This document shows positions 1 to 8,989 of a stretch of DNA of 64,000 nt, piece by piece. The DNA comes from Micromonospora sp. WMMD1102 (GTDB lineage: Bacteria; Actinomycetota; Actinomycetes; Mycobacteriales; Micromonosporaceae). Each line of letters begins with the position of its first letter. Within the stretch, counting starts at the first letter, position 1. The stretch is taken from NCBI RefSeq assembly GCF_029626265.1, contig NZ_JARUBN010000001.1, forward strand, positions 3,906,001-3,970,000, written 5' to 3'. Made by a program: the position numbers and the translations under genes. Under the pieces are notes generated by a model. It did not search any database. It was not told where the DNA came from and saw nothing but the letters and a program-made list of their open reading frames with translations.

Positions 1-3000
1 GCCGGGAATGGGTGCGGGTGCTCGGGTGATGACCCAGACTGCGGCGGCGGGGACTTGCGCGACGGCGACAAGCGGTGCGGGTCCGGCGAGCAGGAAGTCG
101 AGGTCGAAGTCCGTGAGCATCCGCATCATCGTGGCGCGGTTGCCGGGGTCGACGCCTTCGAAGGCTTCGTCGAGCCAGAGCGGCCGGGGTGCTTCTGGAG
201 ATTCGGAATACAGGGCGACCAGGGTCGCCAGCAGCGGCTGCAACAGGGTGAGGACTTTGCCTCCGCCGGAATCGACGCCGTGGACTTTCCTGGTGAGGTC
301 TTTCCACCGGGTCTCGTCGTCGTCGCTGTCGCCGACTTTGTATTGGGCGACGACGTCGAACCAGGCACGATAGTCGAGCAGTTCGGCAAGGCGGTCGGTC
401 CAGTCTTCGGTGCCAACGAGGCCGGCTTCCTGGGCCTCGCGCAGACGGGCGCCGAGGAACAGTTGGATCTGTTGCTGGGCGGCGTCGGATTCTATGGTGC
501 CGTCCAGGAGTGCTTTGAGGATCTTGAAGCCGGGCGCTTGTCCTTCGGCGGGGACGCGGCGTAGCCGCAGCGTGATCTTGTTGGCGCCGGTCGGATGTTT
601 CTCCAGAACCTCGTTGACAACCGCAAGCAGCGTGATGACCTTCTTCATCCGGTCGGCGAGGTGGTCGATGAAGGTGGAGGAGAGAAGTTCGGTGTACATC
701 TGGTGGAGCTTCTCGTCGTGGGTACGCGACAGGTCGTCGACCAGCTTTTGCAGGTGCAGGATGGCTTCAGCTGGGTCGAGCGAGGTGCCAGAGGCATCGA
801 CGATCAAGGTGACCGACGGCAGGGGGTGCTGGTCGTCGGCTTCGGTGATGATGATCGAGCGGCCGCCGTGGGCTTCGAGGACGGTGCGCAGCTCGATCAG
901 GGAGCTGCCGAGCATGCGCGAGAGTGCGGCTTCAACGCGTTTGGCCTTGTCGTCGAGCCGGTCGGGCCACATCGGCGGGCGCAGCCGCTCGGTGGCGGTA
1001 CGGGCGTGAGCGAGCGCGGCGGGCAAATCACGGCTGTCCGGGGCGGGCAGGTTACGAGCGGCAGTGAGGCCGGCGTCAACAGGTGTCCACCAGGCGGCAG
1101 CCGCGGCGTCGCGGTGTTCACCGGCCGCCGTGTGGTCCTTGCAGGCGCCCTTCCAGGCGTTCTCGGCTTCACCCGCCTCTTTGGAGCGGGCCAGGCCTTC
1201 GCGTCGACTGGCCGAGATCGACGGACCGTATTCCTCGACTTTTCGTTCGAGTTCTTCGGCCTGGGCGAACAGCTGTTGCGCGTCGGCGTCCACGGACTGC
1301 TCGGCCAGGGTCGCGTTCGTGTCGGCCAGCTCGGCGGCTGCCGCTTCACCTTCGGCGAGGGTGACGGCGGCGGTGACCCGGCCTTCTTCGGTGGTGAGCC
1401 GTTCAGCAGCATCCGTGGCCGCGGCAGTGGCGGCTTTGAGCCCGCGCAGTGCCAGCCGCAGGGAGCCGGCGGCGGCGGCGGTTGTGTCGAGGTCTGCGGC
1501 GAGGGTGTCGAGATGCTCCTCGCTGGTGGGGAGCTGGTTATCGACGCCGTACCGGATGACCTCTGCTGCCTTCTCCTCCGAGAGGGTGCGGGCCTGTTCT
1601 TCTCGGCCGCGAGCGTCGCGGTAGGCGGTGCCGGCTTTCTCGGCTTCGCCGGTCGCGGCGGTGTAAGCAGCGGCAGCTGCGACGACGTCGGCGTCGGTGG
1701 GTGCCTGCCTGGCGCTGGTGCGCAGGTTCGTGACCTGGGTGCTGACGGTGTCGGCTTCGCCGGTGAGGCGCTGCGCTTCGTCGCGGAACGCGGTGGCTTG
1801 CGCGCGTAGGTCGGCGATGTTGCGGCGGCGGGTCGCGGCGCGGGCGGCGGTGCCGATCAGTTCAGCGCCGTGTTCGGCGGGGGCTGCCCGGCCGGCTGCG
1901 GCGGTGGTTCGCCAGCGTCCGTCGGCGGCGAGGCACACGGTCGCGGTGAGCGGGCCGTCGGTGGTGTAGCCGATGCCGTTGAGGATCTTCGTGACAGCGT
2001 CGGTGAGGGTGGCGGCGTCTTCGGCGGGCTGCAGCACGGCGGCCAGTGAGGTTGTCGCGACAGGGAGGGTGCCGGTGGTGATGACGGCGTCGTCACCGTG
2101 CTCGGGTCCGAAGGCGCCGTCGGTGGTGACCCATGTGTCGAGCAGGCCCGCGGCGGCCAGGGCCGCCTCGACATGGTCGAGGACGGCGGGGTCGAGACCG
2201 TCGACCGGGTCGAGCAGTCGCCACAGCGGGGCGCCTGCCGCTGTCGGGAAGGCGGGACGTGTCCGGCGGGTCCAGCGCGCTGGCGGGTCGGGGATGGGGT
2301 CGCCGGCGGCGGCGAGGTGGTCGGCTTCGGCGTCCGCCGCGGTTGCTTGTGTGGTGGCGGTTTTCGCGGCGGCGCGCAGGTCGGCGGCGCGGGTGATCAG
2401 CGGTGAGGTGACCGGGTCCAGCCATTGGCGGGTCAGCAGGGCGGTGAGTAGTTCCCGTGGCCGGTCGCCGCGGGTCTGGTCGGTGACCGCAGTGATCCAC
2501 TGGGTGCGGGTCTCGGTCGGTGGTGCCCATTCGTCGAGGGCCGATGCCCAGCGTTCCAGGTCGTCCGACAACGTCTGTACGGCTTGGTGCAGGGCGTTTT
2601 CGGTGGCGGTGGCGGCGTCCGTACGGATGATGAGTTCGGTTTCCGCCTTCTGCGCCAGGTCGTCAAGGGTGTTCCAGGTCGCAGCGGCGGTGCTGGCGGC
2701 GCGGATGAGTTTGCGCAGTGCAGCGACTTGCCCGCGGCGGTTGGTGATCGCGACGTCGAACCGGTCGACGTCTCCGGCGGCTGCCCAGGCCGGTGCGTGC
2801 TCGCCGAGCCCTGCGGCGGTGGCGGCCTCGACGGCGTGCCCGCCGGCGGTCTCGACCTCCTGTTGCGCGATCGTGAGCTCGTCCGCCGCCTTGTCGCGGC
2901 GGCCGATGGCCTTCTCCAGGTCGCCACGGGTGGTGGCCAATTGGGCGGTGGCCTTGCGGGCGCGCTCAGCCGCGGCGTTGGCCTCAGCGCGCAGGCGTTT

Positions 3001-4143
3001 GGCGTCGTTGGCGCGCTCGACGGCGGTGGTGTACGCCGATGAGCGCAGCAGTTGCATTAGTTCGGCGCGGGTGCGCCCGAGGGCCTTCTCCAGGTCGATG
3101 GTGTTCTGGGCTTCGTCGTTTAGGCGGGCGCGGGCTTGCTTGAGCGTCGTTTCCGCTGCGGTGGCGTCGTCGCCGGCTTTGACGAACGCGGTGTCGGCGG
3201 CGATCAGTGTGTCGGCGTGCAGGCGCAGGACGGCGTCGCCCCAGGGCCGCCAGGCCCGGTTGAGGTAGACGGTGATCGCTTTGCGGGCTTCGTCGGCGTG
3301 GTCACGGTCGCGGGCGAGTTGTTCGAGTTCCTGCCAGCCGTTGGCGAGTTCGGTCACCTCGCTTTTGGCGACCGGGGGCAGCGCGGAGCGGATCTGGGAG
3401 GTGAACCAGGCCGGGTCGAGTTTCTGTCCGAGGTGTGGGGTGCGCAGCACCTTCAGCATCTCGATCACGGTCGCGTAGCGTTCGGTGTCGTCGAAGCCGA
3501 ACAGGTCGGTGGCGAGCCGCTCGGTGTAGTCGGAGCCCTTCGGGTAGACGGTGACCCCGGCGATGCCCTCGAGTTCCTTGGGTTCGGTAACCGCCTGTCC
3601 GACGGCCAGGTCCAGGCCGTCGCGGACGCGGGCGGTGCCGTGGCAGACGACCCAGGCGCGGGTCATCTGCTTCACGCCGCGTTTGGTCTGGGTGTAAAGC
3701 ATGGTGGTGACGAATTCGGGGTTGCCGAGCGGGCCTATGCGGCCGTATTCGACCCAGGCCCAGCCGCGATTGGTTGAGGTGGAGGCGTCGCGCCGGTCTC
3801 GGTCGTCGGTGACGGGTTCGACGTAGTACCGGTATTCCTTCTCGGAGTCGCCGAACGTGTCGACGTACTTGCGGTCGAGGCTGCCGGCGAGCATGAGCAG
3901 CGTGGTCAAGGCCATCATGGTGGACTTGCCGGACTGGTTCTGGCCGACGAACTGGGCGCGGCCGTCGGCGAACCAGTATTCGGCGACGTCGAATTCCCAC
4001 AGGCCGATCACGCCGGCGCGCAGGACCTGCCAGCGGGAGCGGGACGGGTCGGGCAGCCCGGCGGTGGTCACGGCGTCTCGCCAGGCGGCCAGTTGCTCGT
4101 CGGTGGCGGCCGGCCCCGGTGCGGGCAGGTCGAGCGTCGTCAT
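1..4143 (-). CDS. jetC: JetC-like SMC/MukB-type ATPase of a Wadjet system (3' end off window)
   Basis: The frame is open from the ATG at 4143 to base 1, giving 1,381 codons with no stop, so only the extreme C terminus is missing. Seen: a Walker A motif GQNQSGKST at residues 67-75, a very long Ala/Glu/Arg-rich middle that looks like coiled coil, an ABC-signature-like SGGGKV near residue 1283 and a Walker B block LWLDEAFEGVD near residue 1320. This layout and length fit the TIGR02680 SMC-like family. In Wadjet systems JetC is the DNA-translocating SMC subunit that works with the kleisin JetA and KITE-type JetB, while JetD cleaves closed circular DNA. The start overlaps the jetB stop as ATGA, which indicates translational coupling. 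jetD would be expected immediately past base 1. I do not assign a Wadjet type number. Confidence 0.88.
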   Translation of the reverse strand, partial: MTTLDLPAPGPAATDEQLAAWRDAVTTAGLPDPSRSRWQVLRAGVIGLWEFDVAEYWFADGRAQFVGQNQSGKSTMMALTTLLMLAGSLDRKYVDTFGDSEKEYRYYVEPVTDDRDRRDASTSTNRGWAWVEYGRIGPLGNPEFVTTMLYTQTKRGVKQMTRAWVVCHGTARVRDGLDLAVGQAVTEPKELEGIAGVTVYPKGSDYTERLATDLFGFDDTERYATVIEMLKVLRTPHLGQKLDPAWFTSQIRSALPPVAKSEVTELANGWQELEQLARDRDHADEARKAITVYLNRAWRPWGDAVLRLHADTLIAADTAFVKAGDDATAAETTLKQARARLNDEAQNTIDLEKALGRTRAELMQLLRSSAYTTAVERANDAKRLRAEANAAAERARKATAQLATTRGDLEKAIGRRDKAADELTIAQQEVETAGGHAVEAATAAGLGEHAPAWAAAGDVDRFDVAITNRRGQVAALRKLIRAASTAAATWNTLDDLAQKAETELIIRTDAATATENALHQAVQTLSDDLERWASALDEWAPPTETRTQWITAVTDQTRGDRPRELLTALLTRQWLDPVTSPLITRAADLRAAAKTATTQATAADAEADHLAAAGDPIPDPPARWTRRTRPAFPTAAGAPLWRLLDPVDGLDPAVLDHVEAALAAAGLLDTWVTTDGAFGPEHGDDAVITTGTLPVATTSLAAVLQPAEDAATLTDAVTKILNGIGYTTDGPLTATVCLAADGRWRTTAAAGRAAPAEHGAELIGTAARAATRRRNIADLRAQATAFRDEAQRLTGEADTVSTQVTNLRTSARQAPTDADVVAAAAAYTAATGEAEKAGTAYRDARGREEQARTLSEEKAAEVIRYGVDNQLPTSEEHLDTLAADLDTTAAAAGSLRLALRGLKAATAAATDAAERLTTEEGRVTAAVTLAEGEAAAAELADTNATLAEQSVDADAQQLFAQAEELERKVEEYGPSISASRREGLARSKEAGEAENAWKGACKDHTAAGEHRDAAAAAWWTPVDAGLTAARNLPAPDSRDLPAALAHARTATERLRPPMWPDRLDDKAKRVEAALSRMLGSSLIELRTVLEAHGGRSIIITEADDQHPLPSVTLIVDASGTSLDPAEAILHLQKLVDDLSRTHDEKLHQMYTELLSSTFIDHLADRMKKVITLLAVVNEVLEKHPTGANKITLRLRRVPAEGQAPGFKILKALLDGTIESDAAQQQIQLFLGARLREAQEAGLVGTEDWTDRLAELLDYRAWFDVVAQYKVGDSDDDETRWKDLTRKVHGVDSGGGKVLTLLQPLLATLVALYSESPEAPRPLWLDEAFEGVDPGNRATMMRMLTDFDLDFLLAGPAPLVAVAQVPAAAVWVITRAPAPIPG

Positions 4144-5303
4144 CGGGTTGGCTCCGTCGGATCGATCAGGGTGATGTCGGGGTCGCGGTAGCGGCCGGCG
4201 ACCGGTGACAACGTCCACGAGCCGTCCGGGTCGACCTGGAGCAGGCCGAGTTCGGTCAGGATCGTTTCGGCGTCGCTGCGGACGGTGCCGGGCACGGTCT
4301 TCTGGTCTTTGGACATGTAGTCACCGCGCCATGCGACGAGGTCGTCGACGACTTCATCGACCTGTGTACTGGTCAGCCGGACGGTGCCGGTGGGGGCGCG
4401 GGTGCCGTGGCGGCCGGCGAGGTCGGCCATCAGCAGGGCAACCCAGTCCGCGGCGCGGGCGCGGGGCCAGTCAGCGACGCTCGGCTGCCGGTCCGGGTCG
4501 TCGGGTAGGGCGAGCAGGAGCCCTTCGGCGCGGGCTTCGACGGTGCCGCCGGTCATCTGCGTCAGATCTGCGGTGCGCAGCCTGCGGGCTTTGCGTAGCG
4601 CGTCGGCGTCGTGTTCGTCGAGGTCGGCGTAGACGACGGCCGGGGTTTCCAGCAAGGCCCGTAGTTGCCGCACGGTGCGGGTCGCGGCGAGCTGCTCGGC
4701 ATTAGCCTCGGGTGAGTGCAGGGCGGCTGCCAGGACGTCGGGGCTGGTCATCAGCAGCAGGGCGTCACGGTCGACGTCGTAGCCGGCGCCGGGTCCAGCG
4801 CCGTCTTCGGTCCAGTCGAGCAGCATCTCGTCGCTGGTGCGGCGGCGTAGCACTCCCCAGTCGGCGAGCAGGGTCGCGGCGTCGCGCAGCAGCCGCCGTT
4901 GCGGTTTCTGTTCCGGGTCGTATCCGGTCACTGGGGTGCCTGCGGCGCCGGTCAGGTCGCGGACCATGTCGGACAGCTGTTGCAGGGTGACGGTGGTCGA
5001 GACTTCTTCGCAGCATCCGGCCAGGCAGCAGGCCAGTGCCAGCAGCCGTCGGCCGGGCGCGCCGGTGGGGCGTGGTGGGGCGGTGACCTGTCCGCCGACG
5101 GGTACCCGGATCAGCCGGACGGCGCGGCCGATGCGCTGGATGCGGTAGCCGGCGCGGCGGGCATGGTCGGTGATCTGGCGTTGGTGGCGTAGCACGTGCC
5201 GGTGCAGGATTCGGTTGGTGGCCGGGGTGATCAGCGGTTGGGCGAGCAGGCCGAGGAAGGCCTGCTGGGCTTCCTTCTCGATGGCGGAGGTCGCGGTGTT
5301 CAC
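4140..5303 (-). CDS. jetB: JetB-like protein (DUF2398/TIGR02678 family)
   Basis: 387 codons, GTG start overlapping the jetA stop as GTGA. The N-terminal part (EAQQAFLGLL, then an Arg-rich segment with RIGRAVRLIRVP) and the WGVLRRR region followed by a central winged-helix-like stretch are typical of TIGR02678/DUF2398 proteins. In the Wadjet complex this subunit corresponds to MukE, a small dimer that bridges the kleisin and the SMC ATPase. It has no catalytic residues of its own. The four-base overlaps on both sides place it firmly in the jetA-jetB-jetC operon. Assignment is from family resemblance plus gene order; length is normal for the family. Confidence 0.85.
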   Translation of the reverse strand: MNTATSAIEKEAQQAFLGLLAQPLITPATNRILHRHVLRHQRQITDHARRAGYRIQRIGRAVRLIRVPVGGQVTAPPRPTGAPGRRLLALACCLAGCCEEVSTTVTLQQLSDMVRDLTGAAGTPVTGYDPEQKPQRRLLRDAATLLADWGVLRRRTSDEMLLDWTEDGAGPGAGYDVDRDALLLMTSPDVLAAALHSPEANAEQLAATRTVRQLRALLETPAVVYADLDEHDADALRKARRLRTADLTQMTGGTVEARAEGLLLALPDDPDRQPSVADWPRARAADWVALLMADLAGRHGTRAPTGTVRLTSTQVDEVVDDLVAWRGDYMSKDQKTVPGTVRSDAETILTELGLLQVDPDGSWTLSPVAGRYRDPDITLIDPTEPTR

Positions 5304-6871
5304 GGGCGGCTCGCGGCCGGGGTTATGTGCAAGGCGATGTCGGGATGGACCAGGCGCCCGTCAGGAGTGTGCACTATCGCGGCGGGGGCGCCGTCCGGCG
5401 GTGGATCGGCGTGCAGCTGCCAGCGGGCGTCGCCGGTGGTCGCCGACCTGGTGCCGGCCTGGTCGGGGCGGGCGGCGGCGATCGTGCCGAGCAGGACCAG
5501 CAGCATCTGCAGCTCGTCGACGCTCACGTTGCGCCATTGCGACAGCCGCTGCCCGGACCGGGCGAGGATTCCGTTTTCGGTGAGCGCGGCCTGCGCGGCC
5601 ATGCGGGCGGCGCGTTCCCGGGCGGCGCGTTTGGCGCCGGTGCGGTCAGTGAGCCGGGCGGCGGTGCCGGTCACGGCTTTGGGGCCTTGTTTCCGCAGCC
5701 GCGCTTCGATCGGGACCGGGTCGGCGTCCCAGAACGACACGGCGCCGGCGCTACCGGCCGGCGGGCTCGTTTCACCGGGCAGGTGCCGGGCGGCGAACAG
5801 GCCGGTCGCGGCGCACCACAGTCGCCACGCGGCGTCATCGTCGGCGGCCGATTCCAGGCGTGCCGCCAAATCGAGCAGTTCAGCGCGCCGGGAGACGTGG
5901 CCGCCGACCGCCGCGAGAGTGCGCTGCCCGCGCAGCAGCGGCCCGATCGTGTCGCGCATCTGCCGGCGTAGTTTACGGGCCTGGCAGTCCGGGCCGTCGA
6001 ACCAACGCCGCAGCGTTTGCAGGGTGTGCTGGTGGGTGTCGACCAGGGCGTCGATGGCCGGGTCATCGGCGTTGGCGCCGAGGGTGTGCACGGCGATACG
6101 CCGCCACACGTCGGCAGGCAGCAGGGCGAGTCTCCCGGCGCGGGTGGTGATCGTCTCGGACTGGGTATCGATGCCGGCGCCCCACATGTCGACGTAGCGG
6201 CGCAGGGTTTCCTGCACGGTGGTGATCTTTTCCGGTGTCGGGGCGCCGGCCAGAGCTCCGGCGAGGCGCGCCTGCCAGCTGGCGGCGGCTTTCACCATCG
6301 ACTGGTGGGTTGTGGCGATCACCGACCACGCGGCGGCGGCTGCGGCCGGGTCGGTGCGGGCGCAATCGTGCAGCAGGTTCAGGTTAGCGGTCAGGATGCC
6401 GGGGGCGAGGGTGGCGGCGGCTTCGGCCGCGGTGTCGTCACCGAGGGAGGTGATCGCCCGGTGCAGCTGGGCGACGGTCTCGGTCAGCTGGTACCGGTCG
6501 CGGTCGAGGACGAATTCGGCGTCACGGACAGCTTTGTCCTGGAACGTATAGACGACACCCCAACGTTCGAGCCGGGTCATCCGCTCCTTGAGCCGGAAGC
6601 CGGGGTCGTCGAGCAGGGCTGGGTCAGCGCCGAGGTGCTGCAGGCGCCGGCGTAACAGCTCGGGCAGGTCGGTGGCGGCGACGCCGGTCAGCGTGTGTTC
6701 CTGTTCGGCAAGCAGCACGTCCACGATCAGCCGGTACTGCGCCGCGAACCGGCTGGTCAGATAGCTGGCCTGCAGCAGTCCGCCGGGGAGACCGGCGAGC
6801 TGCCACAGGTCGAGACCGTCAGCGGGACGTTCGTCGTCATCAACCTCAGAACTGTCCGGCCGCACCCGCAT
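5300..6871 (-). CDS. jetA: JetA-like kleisin (DUF2397/TIGR02677 family)
   Basis: 523 codons starting at the ATG at 6871. The segment YLTSRFAAQYRLIVDVLL followed by helical, winged-helix-like sequence (LERWGVVYTFQD near residue 107) is characteristic of DUF2397/TIGR02677 proteins, which correspond to the MukF kleisin in Wadjet. The long Ala/Arg-rich helical middle and C-terminal domain fit the usual length of about 500 residues. It is the first gene of the operon and overlaps jetB by four bases. No regulator sits directly upstream: the next 1.5 kb is gene debris, so a promoter between 6872 and about 7000 is expected but I recognise none. Start choice is moderately sure; an in-frame GTG two codons later is an alternative. 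Confidence 0.84.
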   Translation of the reverse strand: MRVRPDSSEVDDDERPADGLDLWQLAGLPGGLLQASYLTSRFAAQYRLIVDVLLAEQEHTLTGVAATDLPELLRRRLQHLGADPALLDDPGFRLKERMTRLERWGVVYTFQDKAVRDAEFVLDRDRYQLTETVAQLHRAITSLGDDTAAEAAATLAPGILTANLNLLHDCARTDPAAAAAAWSVIATTHQSMVKAAASWQARLAGALAGAPTPEKITTVQETLRRYVDMWGAGIDTQSETITTRAGRLALLPADVWRRIAVHTLGANADDPAIDALVDTHQHTLQTLRRWFDGPDCQARKLRRQMRDTIGPLLRGQRTLAAVGGHVSRRAELLDLAARLESAADDDAAWRLWCAATGLFAARHLPGETSPPAGSAGAVSFWDADPVPIEARLRKQGPKAVTGTAARLTDRTGAKRAARERAARMAAQAALTENGILARSGQRLSQWRNVSVDELQMLLVLLGTIAAARPDQAGTRSATTGDARWQLHADPPPDGAPAAIVHTPDGRLVHPDIALHITPAASRP

Positions 6872-7195
6872 CCCCTTCCCCGCCGCATCCTGGGAACGCG
6901 CTGCTGCCCGCAGGGTACGGGCGGGGCGCGCTGCCGTCCGGCGAGCATAGGAGCTGGATGCGACAGGTACCGCTTGGCGAGCTCGTCCAGGTGACGATTC
7001 GCACCATGATCAACTGGTGGCGTTGCGCAGGCACGGCACTACTGAACATCACCATTCCACTCGATACGGGCCAACTGTCAGCTCCTTGACACTCGGCCTC
7101 CCCGGCACCGGGCCACTCGCCCACAGGACCCGGCCCGGGGCCGCTCCACCCGATCGGACCGACGCGACCCGCGCCGTCGTCGATCCACAGCGCGA

Positions 7196-7845
7196 TCAGG
7201 CCGCACTCTGCCGTCCGCGCCGCGTCCGGCGCGCTGACCACGGAGCCAGCGCCAGACATGCGCTTCCCAACGCAACGCTGTAGAAGGAATCGTCGCCATC
7301 GGCCGTCACGCCCGCCATCCCCGCGAACGGATCCGTGAGCGAAGCCACGACATCGCCCGGGTAGGGTACTGCTCCCAGAGCAACTGCCAGTCGTCGCCGG
7401 CACCCCACAGCCGCCGAGAATCACCCCTCACCGGCTCCGACAGATCCGGGCGATCCAGCGGGTCGTACCACCAGTTCCCCAGCCCCCATCGCTTGTCCGG
7501 CGAAACGCAGGTGACCCGGACGAAGAGGCCCGCGAGCAGGGACTGCATGTCGTCGCTGACAGGCGGAATCGACGCCAAGTCAGTCTTCTCCGCCTGCGTC
7601 AGGCCAAGCCCGTCGGTTGACGGTTGCCGAAACGAACACCGCCCGGAGGCCTGCCTCAGCTCGAAGGGTCTCGGAGCCCGGCAGATAGCCATGGCTGCGC
7701 CGGTCCCGGAAAGCTTGCCCCTGAACCGTGTGACCCGCGCCGACCGGGGGCGGGCGTGGTTGACGGACGACGCAGGCTGCCAACCCATGTCGACGAAGTT
7801 CAATCGAAAGGCGCTCAGCCGGCGACCGGCTGCGGTTGGCGCCAC
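7196..7845 (-). pseudogene. Possible frameshifted hypothetical gene
   Basis: Between about 7360 and 7600 one minus-strand frame reads like normal protein (aromatic-rich WGLGNWWYDPLDRPD, GDDWQLLWEQYP). Just after that point the neighbouring frame takes over with equally protein-like sequence (GDVVASLTDPFAG, DDSFYSVALG) and stops at 7196. The simplest reading is one gene with a one-base frameshift near 7370-7390. I recognise no family. The upstream half of the frame overlaps the end of a GNAT fragment, so the true start is unclear. It lies between two defence loci but nothing links it to either. Confidence 0.3.
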
Positions 7846-8025
7846 ATCACGACGGGGCTCGCAGCGCCAAGGCGGCCGCGAATGATCTGGCCTGGCACGA
7901 ACTCGTGCCTTTTGTACAGCGCACCGTTGCGGTCGGTCGACGACTCGAGATAGGTCGGTTCCCGGCGTACGTCGAGGCGCTGAAGCCGATGTGCGATTAG
8001 CGCTCCGCGACCATCCTCAATGGGC
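7815..8025 (-). pseudogene. GNAT-family acetyltransferase, C-terminal fragment
   Basis: The minus-strand frame ending at the TGA at 7815-7817 reads GRGALIAHRLQRLD, then PTYLESSTDRN, LYKRHEFV and MWRQP before the stop. This order (acetyl-CoA-binding GxG-A-L, then LESS..N..LY.R.GF, then MWR.P) is the classical last third of small GNAT N-acetyltransferases. A stop codon precedes it in frame at about 8035, and the expected N-terminal two thirds are absent or scrambled. It is therefore a dead remnant; substrate cannot be inferred. Confidence 0.6.
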
Positions 8026-8035
8026 CGGAATCCGG

Positions 8036-8374
8036 TTCAGGGGCGTGCACGTCGCCATCGCCTATGGGTGTCAGAGTCGATGCGACCGACGGCACAGGGG
8101 CATCCGCAGCGCCGACAGCCCAATCCTTGGCGAGCGACTGCCGATCTCGGCAGTAAGCAACCGAGTCGCTACCCGAACTTCAGTCACCTGCTGGCGGCGG
8201 CGGGCTTTGCCAGCATCATCTCTGCGTTGTCTGGCACCTCGGCGAGGCAACCTCACGCACTGTCGTAAAGCGGATGACGCGCCGGCGCGAGAGCGACCAT
8301 GTGCCGAAAGCTCGGCGCCCGTGCCGGGCGCGGAGCTGGCAGTCGTTCTCGTGCCGCAGCTCGAGCTTCGGAGC
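8036..8374. other. Stretch without a recognisable gene
   Basis: About 340 bases between the GNAT fragment and the end of the pPIWI-RE gene. Open frames on both strands are compositionally random and show no family motif. I see no tRNA, array or clear terminator hairpin. Confidence 0.4.
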
Positions 8375-8989
8375 CTATTCTTCTGCATCGGAGCTGGCTT
8401 CCTCATCGGCTGATTGCGCGGTGCGGCGGTACTGCGGATGGTCTTTGTCCATCTGGATTGCCGCGTGCAGGGCGACCGGGTACCGGGCGCGATCGGACCA
8501 GTACATGGTTTGGTGGCAGAGCTGGGCGGTGGCGAACGCGAGCGCTTCGTGGGAGACGCGGTCGTTGAGGGCGATGGGAAAGATTTCCGTGGCGGTCATC
8601 GAGTACCACGGCTCGGGGATCTCGCTCTTCCGGCGTTCTTCCTTGTTCTCCGAATTGACGGAATGTTTCGCGTCCCAGCGGGTGTACTTCGCGCCGAGCC
8701 GGCCGGAGTTGCCGCCGTCGTAGTTGCGGGGAACGTTGCAAAGCAGCCATACAGGGGTGCTGAAGTCCGTCTCGATCTCGTACAGCGCCTTGGTCGTCTC
8801 GCCTTCTTTCTCCTCCTCTCGGCTGCTGAGCACGTGAGTGTAGCTAACCGGCGGAGGCACCCGGTCGTCGGCGATGTTGATACGGATGACCGCGTCGGGC
8901 TGTTCGTCGGCGGGGAGGGTGAAGCCGGGCAGCCAGTATTTGCTCTTGCGCGTGTCGGGATGCAGCCCCTGCTTGCTGTTCTGCAGACC

